Origin: Komagataeibacter melaceti
GTDB taxonomy: Bacteria > Pseudomonadota > Alphaproteobacteria > Acetobacterales > Acetobacteraceae
Direction of reading: 5' to 3'
DNA length: 64,000 nucleotides
NCBI RefSeq assembly: GCF_003403295.1
Contig: NZ_QUWV01000041.1
Span: 1-64,000, forward strand
Shown: positions 63,380 through 64,000 of the stretch, piece after piece
Numbering within the stretch: position 1 is the stretch's first letter
Layout of the letters: every line of letters starts with the position of its first letter
The notes under the pieces: model-generated
The model's input: the letters and a program-made list of their open reading frames with translations, nothing else
What the model was told of the DNA's origin: nothing
Database searches by the model: none
Position numbers and translations under genes: made by a program

Positions 63380-64000
63380 TCAGACGTCATGCACCATGTC
63401 GAGATCGGCAAAGCGCGTGAACTCGCCTTCGAAGAACAGATGCACCGTCCCTGTCGGTCCGTGGCGCTGCTTTTCCAGAATCAGTTCCGCGCGGTTATGG
63501 GCAAGATCCATCTTGCGTTGCCATTCCTCCATCGCGGTCTGGTACTTGTCCGTTGAATCGTACGAGGTTTCCTTGGGCTGGCGCTGCTGGAGGTAATACT
63601 GGTCACGATAGACGAACATGACCGCATCCGCGTCCTGCTCGATCGAGCCGGATTCACGCAGGTCCGACAGCATGGGGCGCTTGTCTTCCCTGCTCTCCAC
63701 CTGGCGCGAAAGCTGTGACAGCGCGATGACCGGGACCGACAGTTCCTTGGCCAGCGCCTTGAGGCCCTGCGTGATCATGGAAATTTCCAGCACGCGGTTT
63801 TCCGCCCGGCTTCCCACCGATGGCCGCATGAGCTGGAGGTAATCGACCACCACCAGGCTCAGCCCCTTCGTGCGCGCCAGCCTGCGGCAGCGCGTACGCA
63901 TGGCCGAGAGCGAGATGGCTGGCGTATCGTCAATATGCAGCGGCAGTTGCGCCAGTTCCCGGCTGACCTGCACAAAGCGGTCGAATTCCTTCTGCCCCAG
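63380..64000 (-). CDS. dnaB: Replicative DNA helicase, C-terminal part
   Basis: The last 206 residues of DnaB; the gene continues past the right edge. Seen: MRTRCRRLARTKGLSLVVVD, then VVVDYLQLMRP (Walker B, H3), PVIALSQLSRQVESREDKRP (H4), MLSDLRESGSIEQDADAVMF and the final KQRHGPTGTVHLFFEGEFTR. It unwinds DNA ahead of the replication fork as a hexamer. Walker A lies outside the window. Confidence 0.94.
   Translation of the reverse strand: MGQKEFDRFVQVSRELAQLPLHIDDTPAISLSAMRTRCRRLARTKGLSLVVVDYLQLMRPSVGSRAENRVLEISMITQGLKALAKELSVPVIALSQLSRQVESREDKRPMLSDLRESGSIEQDADAVMFVYRDQYYLQQRQPKETSYDSTDKYQTAMEEWQRKMDLAHNRAELILEKQRHGPTGTVHLFFEGEFTRFADLDMVHDV

Overview
The window is a GC-rich (low-to-mid 60s percent by eye), gene-dense chromosomal segment of an alphaproteobacterium, most probably an acetic acid bacterium (Acetobacteraceae, Komagataeibacter/Gluconacetobacter-like). 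Support: alphaproteobacterial neighbourhoods (xseB-ispA-dxs; lpxL-lpxK-waaA; yfgM-bamB-der; rpsB-tsf-recO-parC), a membrane-bound ferritin MbfA, a Mg-type HemB, a GntP gluconate permease and a Mak-type fructokinase. The genus is inferred from gene content and protein style, not from any search. Nearly everything is housekeeping. I see no insertion sequence, prophage, integrase or CRISPR array.

Layout. 1-5 kb: isoprenoid start (dxs fragment, ispA) with xseB, a TusA-like protein, fructokinase, rlmE, a Ppx/GppA phosphatase and tRNA-Gln. 5-7.2 kb: a Ser-rich small protein, a YaiI-family protein and an SDR. 7.4-13 kb: rpmI-rplT behind its own promoter and leader, a strong terminator, pheS-pheT, and an orphan pstS overlapping pheT. 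13-21 kb: lpxB, hisI, ygfZ, a family 9 glycosyltransferase, then yfgM-bamB-der and pncA. 21-31 kb: gluconate permease, a shortened dienelactone hydrolase, ubiA, rsmE, gshA, mbfA, lolA, and the head-to-head pair rsmI/LpoA-like lipoprotein.

31-41 kb, all on the minus strand: waaA-lpxK-lpxL (Kdo transfer, lipid A 4'-kinase, late acylation), then sulfate assimilation cysH-cysD-cysNC and DUF2849-cysI-DUF934. 41-48 kb: universal stress protein, pdxH, fabI-aroC, OsmC, rpsB-tsf with structured leader and intergenic hairpins, recO. 48-64 kb: parC, bpt, hemB, amino-acid permease, glyA, a zinc deacylase-like protein, DEAD-box helicase, an Elm1-family protein followed by two unrecognised proteins (629 and 127 aa), tRNA-Val, comM and the 3' part of dnaB.

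Functional threads: cell envelope (lpxB, lpxK, lpxL, waaA, GT9, bamB, lolA, LpoA-like, fabI), translation and RNA modification (L35, L20, PheST, S2, EF-Ts, RlmE, RsmE, RsmI, two tRNAs), sulfur and redox (cys genes, tusA, gshA, OsmC, MbfA) and carbon uptake (fructokinase, gluconate permease). The least explained parts are the Elm1/629-aa/127-aa locus, the palindrome and mini-ORF in front of mbfA, and the Ser-rich protein at 5.3 kb.
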